In this document: piece after piece, positions 20,174 to 30,804 of the stretch
Layout: each line of letters begins with the position of its first letter
Position numbering within the stretch: the stretch's first letter is position 1
Source: Rhizobiales bacterium SYSU XM002
GTDB lineage: Bacteria; Pseudomonadota; Alphaproteobacteria; Rhizobiales; Beijerinckiaceae
Length of the DNA: 64,000 nucleotides
Direction of reading: 5' to 3'
NCBI GenBank assembly: GCA_009846685.1
Contig: VWVY01000004.1
Span: forward strand, 282,908 to 346,907
The notes under the pieces: model-generated
What the model was told of the DNA's origin: nothing
The model's input: only the letters and a program-made list of their open reading frames with translations
The model's database searches: none
Translations under genes and position numbers: made by a program

Positions 20174-21865
20174 TCAGGCTGCCGGCGGATTGTCCTCGCG
20201 CAACATCCGGCGCAGCACCTTGCCGACATTGGTTTTCGGCAAGGCCTCCCGAAACTGGATCACCTTCGGCACCTTGTAGGCCGTCAGCAGATCGCGGCAA
20301 TGCGCCCGCACGGTTTCCGCATCAAGATCGGGATCCTTGCGGACGATATACGCGGCAACGGCTTCCGTCGATTGCGGGTCCGGCACGCCGATCACTGCCA
20401 CTTCCAGCACACCGGGATGCTGGGCGATGACTTCCTCGACCTCGTTCGGGTAGACGTTGAAGCCGGAGACGAGAATCATGTCCTTGAGGCGGTCGACCAC
20501 CTTGAACATCCCGTCCGGCATCATGATGCCGATATCGCCGGTCCGGAAGAAACCATCCGCCGTCATTACCTTGGCGGTTTCATCAGGGCGCTGCCAATAG
20601 CCGCGCATCACCTGTGGACCGCGGACACAAATCTCGCCGCTCTCGCCTGTGGCTGCCGCCTTACCTTCTCCGTCGCGCAGTTCGACCTCGGTCGAGGGTA
20701 CAGGATAGCCGATTCCACCCGAAAACTCCGCGAGATCCGGCCGATTGATCGTCACGACGGGCGAGGTCTCGGACAAACCATAGCCTTCCGCAATCGAGCA
20801 GCCGGTCAGCGTCTTCCAGTTCTTGGCGACGGTACTCTGGGTTGCCATGCCGCCCGAGACCGAGAACTTGAGGTTCGAGAAATCGATCTCGCGGATCGCA
20901 GGGTGGTTGGCGAGCGCGTTGTAGAGCGTGTTGACGCCCGACATCAGCGTGAAGCGTGTCTTCTTGAGCGTCGCGATAAAACCGGGAATATCGCGCGGGT
21001 TGGCGATCAGCAGGCAGGAGGCGCCGATCTTCATCATGAAAAGGCAACAGCAGGTGAGCGCGAAGATGTGATAGAGCGGCAGCGCCGTCACCATCACATT
21101 GTCCGGCACGGGGCGGATCGCCCAGCCAAGAAAGGCATCGCACTGCGCGACATTGGCCGACACGTTGAGATGGGTGAGCGTCGCGCCTTTGGAAACGCCG
21201 GTCGTCCCGCCCGTGTACTGCAGGAAAGCCACATCCTCGAGTGTGATCTCGACCGAACGCATCCCGGCATTACCACCAACTGAAAGGACCGTCGCGAACT
21301 TCACCGCCTGCGGCAGCGAATAGGCCGGCACCACCTTCTTCACGTAACGCGCAACGATGTTGACGATCTTTCCCTTCAGCCCGAGCATGTCGCCAGCCGA
21401 GGTCAGGATGACTTTCTTGACGGAGGTATGCGGCAGCGCATCCTCGACGACATGGGCGAAGTTCTCCAGAACGAAGATCGCTTCCGCGCCTGAATCGTTG
21501 AGCTGGTGCATCAGCTCACGCACCGTGTAGAGCGGATTTACGTTCACCACCGTGAACCCACCGATCAGGCAACCGAACATCACGGCGGGATAGGCCATAA
21601 CGTTCGGCATCATGATGGCGATGCGGTCGCCCTTCTTGAAACCCTGCGCCTGCAACCACGCCGCCACAGCCGTCGCTGCCGCGCCGATCTCGCGGTAGGT
21701 CAGCGCCTTCCCGAAGCTCTCGAAGGCGGGCTTGTCGGCGTATTGCTGCACGCTCTGCGAAATGAGTTCTGCCAGAGTTGGCAACCGCGCGACATCGATC
21801 TCGGACGGAACCGAATTCGGATAGTGCCTGAGCCACGGGCGCGACGCCATGATCCGATGCGGCAT
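20174..21865 (-). CDS. fadD: Long-chain fatty acid-CoA ligase
   Basis: This enzyme activates fatty acids as acyl-AMP and then acyl-CoA. The 563-aa protein is an ANL adenylate-forming enzyme. The ATP/AMP motif is LQYTGGTTGVSKGATLTH, the acyl-adenylate region is AEGYGLSETSPVVTINR, and the hinge is FFRTGDIGIMMPDGMFKVVDRLKDMILVSGFNVYPNEVEE. The catalytic Lys is near the C terminus in LPKTNVGKVLRRMLR. The ATG at 21865 has AGGAAAGG upstream; the longer frame to 21928 is unlikely. Chain-length preference is not readable, so fadD is the best family name. Confidence 0.9.
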   Translation of the reverse strand: MPHRIMASRPWLRHYPNSVPSEIDVARLPTLAELISQSVQQYADKPAFESFGKALTYREIGAAATAVAAWLQAQGFKKGDRIAIMMPNVMAYPAVMFGCLIGGFTVVNVNPLYTVRELMHQLNDSGAEAIFVLENFAHVVEDALPHTSVKKVILTSAGDMLGLKGKIVNIVARYVKKVVPAYSLPQAVKFATVLSVGGNAGMRSVEITLEDVAFLQYTGGTTGVSKGATLTHLNVSANVAQCDAFLGWAIRPVPDNVMVTALPLYHIFALTCCCLFMMKIGASCLLIANPRDIPGFIATLKKTRFTLMSGVNTLYNALANHPAIREIDFSNLKFSVSGGMATQSTVAKNWKTLTGCSIAEGYGLSETSPVVTINRPDLAEFSGGIGYPVPSTEVELRDGEGKAAATGESGEICVRGPQVMRGYWQRPDETAKVMTADGFFRTGDIGIMMPDGMFKVVDRLKDMILVSGFNVYPNEVEEVIAQHPGVLEVAVIGVPDPQSTEAVAAYIVRKDPDLDAETVRAHCRDLLTAYKVPKVIQFREALPKTNVGKVLRRMLREDNPPAA

Positions 21866-22028
21866 TTGCCTTTCCTCCCCTTCCCGCGCTTGTTCGCGCG
21901 GCGATCCATTTGGCGTCTGATGCGCCAACTGTTTATATATGAACTAAAGTTCATACCATCTGAAGGTAGAATGTCCAGTGCATCTGGCAAGGATGTTTTT
22001 TAGTGAGTCACAGGGTGGAGAATGGCGT

Positions 22029-22979
22029 TCATGCCTCGGTTCGGCTCTGGAAAAACGCGACGATGCGCCCGTCGATCACCAGCAGGCCTGCGGCGATGAT
22101 TGCGAAGCCGACGATCTCCCGCCACGCCAGCGTCTCGCCGAGAAAGACCACGCCGAGCAGGATACCTGAACAGGGAATCAACAGGGTCACGAGGGAGGCG
22201 TTGGTCGCGCCGGCGCGCGTGAGAATACGGAAGAACAGCGTGTAGGCCGCCGCAGTCGAGACCAGCGCCAGAAGCACGAGGGCCATCATGGCACTGCCGC
22301 TCGGCATCGGCAGGGAGAAGGGGCGATCAAGGATCAACGCGGTCGGGACCATAATCAGCGCCGCGAAACTCAACTGGCCGGTCGCCAGCGCTGTCGGATG
22401 CGCTCGCCCCTGTATGAAACGGCGACCGAAGATATTTGCGAAGGCATAGGAAACCGCGCCGCCAATGCAGGCGAGGAGACCGAGCAATTCCCCGCCAGAC
22501 GCCGCACGTCCAGAAAAGAGCACCACGACGCCCGCGAAGCCAAGTAGCACACCGACGACCCGGCGCAGGTCGAGCCGTTCGCCGGGCAACGCCAGATGCG
22601 CGAGCAGCATCGTGAAGATCGGCGTCGTCGCATTGAGAATGGAGGCAAGGCCGCTGGCAATCCGCGTCTGGCCGAACACAATCAGGCAGAACGGCAAGGC
22701 GCCGTTGAGGATCGACATGCCGAAATAAGCGATGAGGGATCGGCGGTCGAGCGGCAGCGGAATGCCCGAAATCCTCAGGATCACGTGCAGGGCCGCGGCG
22801 CCGAGCAGCACGCGGAACGCGACGATGGAGAAAACCGGCACTTCCTTCACGGCGATGCCGTTGAACAGGAAGGACCCGCCCCAAAGGAGAGAAAGCACGC
22901 CCAGCATGGCCCACTCGGCGCTGGTCATCGCCCGCGCGCCGGTTGGCGCCGCTCGCGACGTTTCGTCTTTCATCGACAT
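22029..22979 (-). CDS. EamA/DMT family transporter
   Basis: This 316-aa inner-membrane protein has about ten hydrophobic segments arranged as two EamA repeats. The first repeat begins at WAMLGVLSLLWGGSFLFNGIAVKEVPVFSIVAFRVLLGAAAL, and the second at LLGLLACIGGAVSYAFANIFGRRFI. The second ends with PCSGILLGVVFLGETLAWREIVGFAIIAAGLLVI, typical of drug/metabolite exporters such as RhaT-like proteins. The substrate cannot be inferred. Two ATGs (22979, 22973) are equally usable. Confidence 0.88.
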   Translation of the reverse strand: MSMKDETSRAAPTGARAMTSAEWAMLGVLSLLWGGSFLFNGIAVKEVPVFSIVAFRVLLGAAALHVILRISGIPLPLDRRSLIAYFGMSILNGALPFCLIVFGQTRIASGLASILNATTPIFTMLLAHLALPGERLDLRRVVGVLLGFAGVVVLFSGRAASGGELLGLLACIGGAVSYAFANIFGRRFIQGRAHPTALATGQLSFAALIMVPTALILDRPFSLPMPSGSAMMALVLLALVSTAAAYTLFFRILTRAGATNASLVTLLIPCSGILLGVVFLGETLAWREIVGFAIIAAGLLVIDGRIVAFFQSRTEA

Positions 22980-23052
22980 GGAATGACTCGGAAAATGTGT
23001 CTGTTAAAGCGAGACTGGCACGCCCGGCGTCAGCGCGCCACCCGAATTCGCC

Positions 23053-23937
23053 TCAACGCTGCGCGAAGCGGAACCGGAAGCCGCACTGCCACCAGTTGCG
23101 CGGTTCGCCGATGTCGATATGCACTGACTTGGTATGGCAGTAGGTGCCCACCCCGCCAGCCTCGGGCAGGGTCCGGAGGAATTTCGCGAGCCTCGCGCGT
23201 TCAATCCCCGGCACGAAGAAATCGGCCGCCATGCATTTGCGGTGAAAGGAGCCGAGCCGGCCGCGGTTGCGTTGGCCCGAAGTGATGACCGGCGTTCCCT
23301 TGAAATGCTCGCCCGCGATGCGCACGAGTCGCAGCAATTCCGGTCGCAGGCAAGCGATGTCCACCGCATCCGTCTGTTTTTCGACCAGCATCGGCTCCGG
23401 CGTCTTCTCTTCCTCAGCTTCGATTTCCTCGGTAGTCGCGGGCTGTGTCGTCGTCGGCAGGCTGGCGACGACTGCCGGTGAATCCGGAGGTGTCGAGGGC
23501 GCGAGGGGTGCAACCTCGGTCGGGGCCGGCACGGATACCGGAGGCGCTGCGGGTGGTGGCGCGACCGACACAACCGGCACCGCCGGCGGACCGGGAGGTG
23601 TCGCCGGAACGACTGGCGTCGTACGCGGAGTGTTCACGCCAGGCGCGCGCTCGATTGCGAAGGGGCGGACAGGCGGTAATGGTGCAGGATGCGCCGGATA
23701 GGCTGCCACACGCTGACCACCTTGGATCTCCGGAGCCGTCGCCGGAGCATTGCCGCCGGTCGGTGCACCACCTGCAGGAGCCGGAACCTCAACCTCCGGC
23801 TCGTCATCGGCGGGTTGGGAGACCATCGGGTTGTCCTGCGGGATGGCCGGGTTGAACCCGGCCATCGCCAGCAGCAGCGTCAACCCGGCGCGTTGCAGGA
23901 CGCGGCGCGCGCGCATGCCGAAACCCGGTTTCGTCAC
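23053..23937 (-). CDS. Exported M15-like (YcbK/DUF882-type) peptidase with a Pro-rich linker
   Basis: The protein is about 294 aa, with an N-terminal signal (RRVLQRAGLTLLLAMAGF). A long Pro/Ala/Val-rich low-complexity linker follows, with many PP and PVVP motifs. The C-terminal domain resembles zinc D-Ala-D-Ala carboxypeptidases of the M15_3 type: VITSGQRNRGRLGSFHRKCMAADFFVPG, then HTKSVHIDIG. The likely metal ligands are the His and Asp of HRKCMAAD and the His of VHID. I chose the GTG at 23937, with GAGG upstream; an ATG at 23916 gives a cleaner signal peptide. It follows the aminotransferase gene by 13 bp. Confidence 0.72.
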   Translation of the reverse strand: MTKPGFGMRARRVLQRAGLTLLLAMAGFNPAIPQDNPMVSQPADDEPEVEVPAPAGGAPTGGNAPATAPEIQGGQRVAAYPAHPAPLPPVRPFAIERAPGVNTPRTTPVVPATPPGPPAVPVVSVAPPPAAPPVSVPAPTEVAPLAPSTPPDSPAVVASLPTTTQPATTEEIEAEEEKTPEPMLVEKQTDAVDIACLRPELLRLVRIAGEHFKGTPVITSGQRNRGRLGSFHRKCMAADFFVPGIERARLAKFLRTLPEAGGVGTYCHTKSVHIDIGEPRNWWQCGFRFRFAQR

Positions 23938-23950
23938 GCCGCGCGTCGCC

Positions 23951-25219
<1,269 letters not shown>

Positions 25220-25379
25220 CTAGCAAACGAAGCCGCACCGCTTTATGTCTCTTGGCTCAAGCCTTCAAGAAGAAACCGAGCTTTCACGCTCAAACGAGGC
25301 AAAAAGACGTCCTTCTTTCCGAAAGTCCGCAAGGAAATGTCGTGAAAAGCAGGATTATTTGACATTGATGGAGGAATTC

Positions 25380-26384
25380 ATGTCCGATCGTTTCACGTGG
25401 CTGCATCGCCGCCAGTTTATGGGACTCACCGCAGGCCTCACCACCGGCCTCATCGCCGCACCTGCCGTGCTGCGCGCCCAGGGCGGTTTTCCCTCGAAAG
25501 CCGTGACGATCGTGGTTCCCTATCCGGCTGGCGGCCCGACGGATGCGATCGCCCGCATCGTCGGCCAACACTTGGAAGAAAGCCTCAAGCAGAAGGTTCT
25601 GGTCGAGAACAAGGCCGGCGCCTCCGGCTCGATCGGCACCCGCGCGGTTGCGACCGCCGATCCGGATGGCCACACCATCGTGTTCGGCAACAACCAGACG
25701 CATGGGAACAACATGTTCCTGATGAAGACGCCGGGCTACGACGCGATCAAGGATTTCGCGCCGCTCGCGGGTGTCGGCGCCTTCCCGCATGCCCTCGTCG
25801 TGAAGAAGGATCTGCCGGCCAAGAACCTTCAGGAACTGATCGCACTCGCCAAAAAGGAGCCGGGCAAGCTCAACTATGGCTCGACCGGCAACGGCTCGGG
25901 GTCGCATCTCTCGATGGAACTGCTGATGAAGCGCACCGGGATGCAGATGGCGCACCTGCCCTACAAGGGCGCGGCGCCGCTGGTGCAGGACATCATCGGC
26001 GGCCGCATCGACGTCTCGCTCTCGACCCTGCCGAGCGTGCTCAAGCAGGTCGAGGCCGGGCTGATGCGTGCAATCGGCGTAGCCAGCGCCCAGCGGGTCG
26101 CGCAGATGAAGGATGTTCCGACCTTCCGCGAGCAGGGAATCACCAACGCCGATGCCGAATCCTGGGCCGCCTTCTTCGCCCCGGTGAAAACCCCGGCGCC
26201 CGTCGTCGAGAAGCTCTCCAACGAGATCATCGCAGCTCTCAAGGCAAAGCCCGTTGCGGACAAGATCACCGCGCTCGGTTTCTCGCTCGAACCGCGTGGA
26301 CCGAAGGAGTTCGCACCCTATCTCAAGCAGGAGATCGACACCTGGGCCGAGATCATCAAGGCGGCGGGGATCGAACCGGCCTGA
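25380..26384 (+). CDS. Bug/TctC-type tripartite tricarboxylate transporter substrate-binding protein
   Basis: This 334-aa periplasmic binding protein has a twin-arginine-like signal (HRRQFMGLTAGLTTGLIAAPAVLRAQ). The family motifs are PSKAVTIVVPYPAGGPTDAIARIV near the N terminus, VENKAGASGSIGTRAVA, LNYGSTGNGSGSHLSMEL and MAHLPYKGAAPLVQDIIGGRIDVSLSTLPSVL. These proteins bind carboxylates or other small acids for TctAB-type transporters. No tctA or tctB gene is adjacent, as is usual for orphan Bug proteins. The ATG at 25380 follows GGAGG; an ATG 12 bases earlier is also open. Confidence 0.92.
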   Translation: MSDRFTWLHRRQFMGLTAGLTTGLIAAPAVLRAQGGFPSKAVTIVVPYPAGGPTDAIARIVGQHLEESLKQKVLVENKAGASGSIGTRAVATADPDGHTIVFGNNQTHGNNMFLMKTPGYDAIKDFAPLAGVGAFPHALVVKKDLPAKNLQELIALAKKEPGKLNYGSTGNGSGSHLSMELLMKRTGMQMAHLPYKGAAPLVQDIIGGRIDVSLSTLPSVLKQVEAGLMRAIGVASAQRVAQMKDVPTFREQGITNADAESWAAFFAPVKTPAPVVEKLSNEIIAALKAKPVADKITALGFSLEPRGPKEFAPYLKQEIDTWAEIIKAAGIEPA

Positions 26385-26434
26385 TCGCGCCACGGCGCTC
26401 GGGTCGCATGATCAGGCATCGGGAGCGGCAGGAC

Positions 26435-27553
26435 ATGGTTCGCAGGATCGGATTGCTTGCCTTTTCTCTTGCCGCTCTCGCGACCTCGCCGGCAATCGCC
26501 GCCGCGCCGGACGAACCCAAGGTCGAAGTCGTCGTCAAGGGGTTGCAGAACCCCTGGGGTCTCGCCTTCCTGCCGGACGGACGCGCGCTCATCACCGAGC
26601 GCGCGGGCCGGCTTCGCATCGCCAATCTGCGGACGGGCACGCTTTCCGGACCCGTCGCGGGATTGCCCGCACTTCATGTCCGCAGTCAGGGTGGCCTGCT
26701 CGGCATCGCGCTCGATCCGGATTTCCGCGCCAACCGGAAGCTTTACCTTTGCTTCTCCGAGCCACGGAACGGCGGCAACGGCACCTCGGTTTTCGCGGCC
26801 ACGCTCTCCGGCGACGGCGCGCGGCTCGAAAACGGTCAGGTGATCTTCCGCCAGATGCCGGCTGTGAACTCCAACCATCATTTCGGTTGCCGACTGGTGT
26901 TCGACCGGGCGGGCAATCTGTTCGTGACCCTCGGCGACCGCTATTCCCAGCGGGACGAGGCGCAGAACCTCGCCAATCACATCGGCAAGATCGTCCGCAT
27001 CCGGCCCGACGGCTCCGTACCCGCTGACAACCCGTTCATCAAGACGCCCGGCGCGCGCCCTGAAATCTGGTCCTACGGCCATCGCAACATTCAGGGCGCG
27101 GCGCTCCATCCCGAAACCGGGACGCTCTACACCGCCGAACACGGCGCCAAGGGTGGCGACGAGATCAACCGGCCCGAGGCCGGCAAGAACTACGGTTGGC
27201 CGGTCATCACCTACGGGGTCGATTATTCCGGGGCGAAAATCGGCATCGGCACGCACAAGGAAGGCATGGAACAGCCTCTCTATTACTGGGACCCTTCGAT
27301 CGCCCCCTCCGGCGCCACCTTCTATCGCGGCGACAAATTCCCCGCGTGGCGCGGCAACCTCATCGTCGGCGCGCTGGCGGGCTCACTGATCGCGCGTCTT
27401 GAAATCCGCGACGGCAAGGTCACGGGCGAGACCCGCTATCTCGAGGATCGGGGCGAGCGTATCCGCGATGTGGTCGAGGGTCCGGACGGGTATATCTACC
27501 TGCTGACGGACGAGACAGCCGGCGCCCTGCTCCGCCTCACGCCCGGTCGTTGA
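26435..27553 (+). CDS. PQQ-dependent aldose sugar dehydrogenase (YliI-like)
   Basis: This 372-aa periplasmic six-bladed beta-propeller oxidises sugars with PQQ. The signal peptide is MVRRIGLLAFSLAALATSPAIAAA. Characteristic stretches are LQNPWGLAFLPDGRALITERAGRL, GGLLGIALDPDF, NSNHHFGCRLVFDRAGNLFVTLGDR (the His-containing active site), EIWSYGHRNIQGAALHPETG, YTAEHGAKGGDEINRPEAGKNYGWPVITYG and DPSIAPSGATFYRGD. The ATG at 26435 has GGGAG about 9 bases before; an ATG at 26408 is also open. It abuts the convergent SemiSWEET gene with no gap (TGATCA). Confidence 0.92.
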   Translation: MVRRIGLLAFSLAALATSPAIAAAPDEPKVEVVVKGLQNPWGLAFLPDGRALITERAGRLRIANLRTGTLSGPVAGLPALHVRSQGGLLGIALDPDFRANRKLYLCFSEPRNGGNGTSVFAATLSGDGARLENGQVIFRQMPAVNSNHHFGCRLVFDRAGNLFVTLGDRYSQRDEAQNLANHIGKIVRIRPDGSVPADNPFIKTPGARPEIWSYGHRNIQGAALHPETGTLYTAEHGAKGGDEINRPEAGKNYGWPVITYGVDYSGAKIGIGTHKEGMEQPLYYWDPSIAPSGATFYRGDKFPAWRGNLIVGALAGSLIARLEIRDGKVTGETRYLEDRGERIRDVVEGPDGYIYLLTDETAGALLRLTPGR

Positions 27554-27826
27554 TCAGCCATACCTCAGCTTCATCCCGAGGATGATCGCCACCAGAAAAA
27601 TGGTGACACCATTGGCGACGATCAGCGGCCAAGAGGCGATGAGCACGCCGTAAGCGAGCCAGAGCGTCACACCGATCGCCAGCATCAGATACATTACCAG
27701 TGACAGCGAGCGCGTCTCGCGCGTGCGGATGACCTTGAGCGCCTGCGGCACCCAGCACAGCGTGGTGATGACGGCAGCCGCCGAACCGATAAGTTCGATG
27801 GCAAGGGGGCTGAGGGGTAAGGTCAC
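27554..27826 (-). CDS. SemiSWEET/PQ-loop sugar transporter homologue
   Basis: This is about 90 aa with three membrane helices: LAIELIGSAAAVITTLCWVPQALKVIRT, SLSLVMYLMLAIGVTLWLAYGVLI, and WPLIVANGVTIFLVAIILGMKL. The first helix carries the PQ-type motif in CWVPQALK, and TRSLSLVMY and WLAYG are also family signatures. SemiSWEETs dimerise to transport sugars. No ATG fits; I chose the GTG at 27826, while a TTG at 27889 would add 21 residues. It converges with the sugar dehydrogenase gene. Confidence 0.82.
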   Translation of the reverse strand: MTLPLSPLAIELIGSAAAVITTLCWVPQALKVIRTRETRSLSLVMYLMLAIGVTLWLAYGVLIASWPLIVANGVTIFLVAIILGMKLRYG

Positions 27827-27897
27827 GGGCGGAGCGCTCGCAGGCAGGGAGGATACGCCGTCCCTGCCTGCTTCGGATCGAAGTTGCAAGACCCGTA

Positions 27898-29133
27898 TCA
27901 GGCGATCAGCCCGGCCATCGGCTTGAGCGAGGCCGAATTCGGGAACACGCGATCGGCCAGCACAGCTGCGGATAGCCCGAACTGATCGGCAAGAATGCCC
28001 TTCATGACCGCACGGAGATCGGTCGTCGGCCGGAGGTCGCGGGCCTCGTGAAGCTGTCCCGCCTTGAGGCCAGGCCAGTCAGCGACAATCCGCCCGCCGC
28101 GCACCGCCCCACCGGCGAGCATCGCCACGGTCGCGGTGCCGTGGTCCGAGCCTTCCGTGCCGTTGACCTTCGCCGTCCGTCCGAACTCGGTAACGACGAG
28201 GATCGTCGTATCCTTCCAGCTCGCGCCGAACTCGCGCTCGAACGTCGCGAAGGCGCCGTCGAGACCACCGAGCAGGTCCGCGAGCCGTCCTTTCACGCCG
28301 CCCTGATTGGCGTGCGTATCCCAGCCATCGAACGAGAGCACGGCCACGCGCGGCCCCTCCTCCTTCATCATCAGCCGCGCCGCGCCGGAGGCCGCCCGGG
28401 CCATCATCGCCGGGTTGCCGCCACCGCGATTGTCCGGCTCGCTGCCGCGCGCCAGCATGTCGGCCGTCAGCCCGGATTGCAGCGCCTTCGCCAGGACCGG
28501 ATCGGTGTGGTTGTAGAGATCCATCACCCGGCGGGCGAGATCATCGTTGGATTCGGCGAGCCGTTGCGGCGCCCAGCCCATGACCGGTGCGTCGCCGCGC
28601 AGCACCAGCGGCGTGATGGCCCCCACTCCGAGCGCGCCATGCGTTGCCACCCTTTCGCCCTTCGGCATGGCCTGGATCGCCCGGTTCAACCAGCCGCTGT
28701 CGATCTTGCCGACTCCGGCCAAGCCGGATTCGAGCACATCCTGCCCATCGAAATGCGAGCGCTCGCGGTAGGGCGAGGCGACAGCGTGCACGACGAGCGC
28801 CTGCTTCGCTGCGTAGAGCCGCGCAAAATTCGGCATCGCCGGATGCAGCGCAAAAAAATCATCCAGCATCAACCCGGCGTTCTCGCCCGAGCGTGCCAGC
28901 GCCATGCCCTCGCGCAGGGCAGCGTAATCGGGATCCCCGACAGGCGCGAGCGCCGAGAGACCGTCGAGTGCGCCACGGAGGATGATTGTCAGGAAACGCG
29001 GGTCGCGTGCGCCAGCCGCCGAGGCGATCCTCGGCATATGCGTCCAGGCAAAGAAGGACAGTCCCGCGCCGAGCAACCCGCGACGGGACATCGGCATCGC
29101 CTCGCAACAGGCATTCGCAGGGAGGATTGTCAT
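27898..29133 (-). CDS. DUF1501 family exported protein
   Basis: This 411-aa protein has a Tat-like signal (SRRGLLGAGLSFFAWTHMPRIASA). It has the alkaline-phosphatase-like DUF1501 pattern: FLTIILRGALDGLSALAPVGDPDYAALR, ALHPAMPNFARLYAAKQALVVHAVASPYRERSHFDGQDVLESG, VAVLSFDGWDTHANQG and TILVVTEFGRTAKVNGTEGSDHGTATVAMLAGG. The family's activity is unknown. It lies 12 bp after a DUF1800 gene; the two families are regularly paired, suggesting a joint envelope function. Confidence 0.92.
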   Translation of the reverse strand: MTILPANACCEAMPMSRRGLLGAGLSFFAWTHMPRIASAAGARDPRFLTIILRGALDGLSALAPVGDPDYAALREGMALARSGENAGLMLDDFFALHPAMPNFARLYAAKQALVVHAVASPYRERSHFDGQDVLESGLAGVGKIDSGWLNRAIQAMPKGERVATHGALGVGAITPLVLRGDAPVMGWAPQRLAESNDDLARRVMDLYNHTDPVLAKALQSGLTADMLARGSEPDNRGGGNPAMMARAASGAARLMMKEEGPRVAVLSFDGWDTHANQGGVKGRLADLLGGLDGAFATFEREFGASWKDTTILVVTEFGRTAKVNGTEGSDHGTATVAMLAGGAVRGGRIVADWPGLKAGQLHEARDLRPTTDLRAVMKGILADQFGLSAAVLADRVFPNSASLKPMAGLIA

Positions 29134-29145
29134 GGTGCTTCCTCG

Positions 29146-30633
29146 TTACCGGCGCTGGAATTCGGGTGACATCAGCAGGAGCGCAAGCCCCTGCGGGCGC
29201 GTTTCTGCGCGGGCAATGGCGGTTCGGGTTTCGCCCGAAAGCGAAGGACCATAGAGCGCCTCAGCCCGCTCTCGCGGATCAATCTTGCCGGCCGCTGGCC
29301 GCGCGACCTGCAATGCGAATTCAAGGCGTGTCTTGATCGCCTTGGGCGAGGCGATGGTCATGAGATCGTCGGGATGACCGTTTGGACCTTCCGGGTTCCA
29401 AAACGGCTGACCCATGAGGTTGAGCGCGTTGAGGAAGCGCGGCACGCGATCCACCGGCGTGTCTGTTGCGCGCAGGCTCGCGACGATGAATTCATAGGGC
29501 GTCCGCAGCTTGGCCCCCGGCCCCTGCCAACTCTCCGGCGCCGTCAGCAATACCCGCGCCAGCGAGGCGAGATCGCCGCCGCTCTTGCGAAAATCCTGTT
29601 CGAGTCGAGCCACCAGCGCCGCCGGCGGCGTATCGGATATGAAATGACGCGTCAGCTTGTTGGCGATGAAGCGCGCCGTCGCCGGGTGCCGGGCGAGATC
29701 ATCGAGAATCGCTAGCCCCTGTCCCTTGCCCGTATCGGTATAGCTCTTGCCGAGCACCATCTGCGGCCCCGGCTCGTGGCGGTTCGGGGCAAAGAAAAAG
29801 CCGCCGTAGCCGTCGATCATTTCCTCGAAATTCGAGACCGACCAGCCGGTGAGCGCCTTGGCAAAATTCGTCACGTCCTGCTGTTTGTAGCCACCGCCGA
29901 CGCCCAGGGTATGCAGTTCGAGAATTTCCCGGGCGAGGTTCTCATTAAGGCCCTTCGCGCGGCGCTTGCCCGCCGGCGAATTCGGACCGATCGACTGGCG
30001 CTGGTCAAGGTAGTGTAGCATCGCCGGGTGGGTTTCGACCGCGATCAGCATGTCGCCGAAACGCCCGAAGGCATGGGCGCGGATCACCTCGCGCTCGTAG
30101 GCACCCGCCAGCCCCTGCATGATCTGGCCGCGCCGGAGGGCGACGCAGAAATGGTTCGACCAGAAAGCGACCCAACGCTCGGCAAAACCGAGGTCGGTCG
30201 AAATCGCCTTCTTCAATCGTGCCTCGACATCGTCGAGCAGCAGATCACGGACGCGGATCGCATCCGGGTCCTCCGGCGGGCGGGGCTGCGGCGCGTCCGG
30301 CTTCCCGGCGGTCGTGCTGCCCGGCGCGGCGAGCATGTCGTTGTTCTGCATGTTGCCGGCAGGCGGCATTGCCTTCGCCCCGACCTGCGCGAGCTGGCGC
30401 TTCTGCGCCCGGGCCTCCCGCTGACGTTCCTGGATCTCGGTGACGATCTGGATAGCGCGCGCCGTGTCAGGAAGGCGCTGATCGCCGAGCAACGCCGCTT
30501 TCGGATCGACCTCAGCAACGAGGGCATCGCGTAGGCGGCTTCCGAACGTCGCACGCGTATCTTGCCGCCCACCCAGACCAAATCGCTGGATTCCCAGACG
30601 ATAGAGATCGTCGCTCGCGGCCATGCCTGCCAT
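29146..30633 (-). CDS. DUF1800 family protein
   Basis: This 495-aa protein shows the DUF1800 pattern: RLGIQRFGLGGR near the start, a low-complexity linker at about 85-125, then FAERWVAFWSNHFCVALRRG, YEREVIRAHAFGRFGDMLIAVETHPAMLHYLDQRQSIG, LNENLAREILELHTLGV, VTNFAKALTGWS and ARFIANKLTRHFISDTPP. Function is unknown. The ATGs at 30633 and 30624 are both usable. It is the first gene of a pair with the DUF1501 gene and is divergent from uvrB. Confidence 0.9.
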   Translation of the reverse strand: MAGMAASDDLYRLGIQRFGLGGRQDTRATFGSRLRDALVAEVDPKAALLGDQRLPDTARAIQIVTEIQERQREARAQKRQLAQVGAKAMPPAGNMQNNDMLAAPGSTTAGKPDAPQPRPPEDPDAIRVRDLLLDDVEARLKKAISTDLGFAERWVAFWSNHFCVALRRGQIMQGLAGAYEREVIRAHAFGRFGDMLIAVETHPAMLHYLDQRQSIGPNSPAGKRRAKGLNENLAREILELHTLGVGGGYKQQDVTNFAKALTGWSVSNFEEMIDGYGGFFFAPNRHEPGPQMVLGKSYTDTGKGQGLAILDDLARHPATARFIANKLTRHFISDTPPAALVARLEQDFRKSGGDLASLARVLLTAPESWQGPGAKLRTPYEFIVASLRATDTPVDRVPRFLNALNLMGQPFWNPEGPNGHPDDLMTIASPKAIKTRLEFALQVARPAAGKIDPRERAEALYGPSLSGETRTAIARAETRPQGLALLLMSPEFQRR

Positions 30634-30804
30634 CCTGCTTGTGATGAAGCACCTGATCTGTCGGAGAATACGCGGTGAAAGATGGACAGAACATGACCAA
30701 GGCGTGAAGCTCCGGAGAGTTCGCCGCCGCCTGCGTGTCAGGATGTGTCAGGAGATCACGAGCGCCGTCTTGTGAATCGGGACATCGCACGCCATGTTCC
30801 GAAT

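Noticed and set aside
23400..23800. The Pro-rich repetitive stretch as a tandem DNA repeat or CRISPR-like array
   Set aside because: The repetition is at the amino-acid level (Pro/Ala/Val linker of an exported peptidase). There is no regular unit with spacers.
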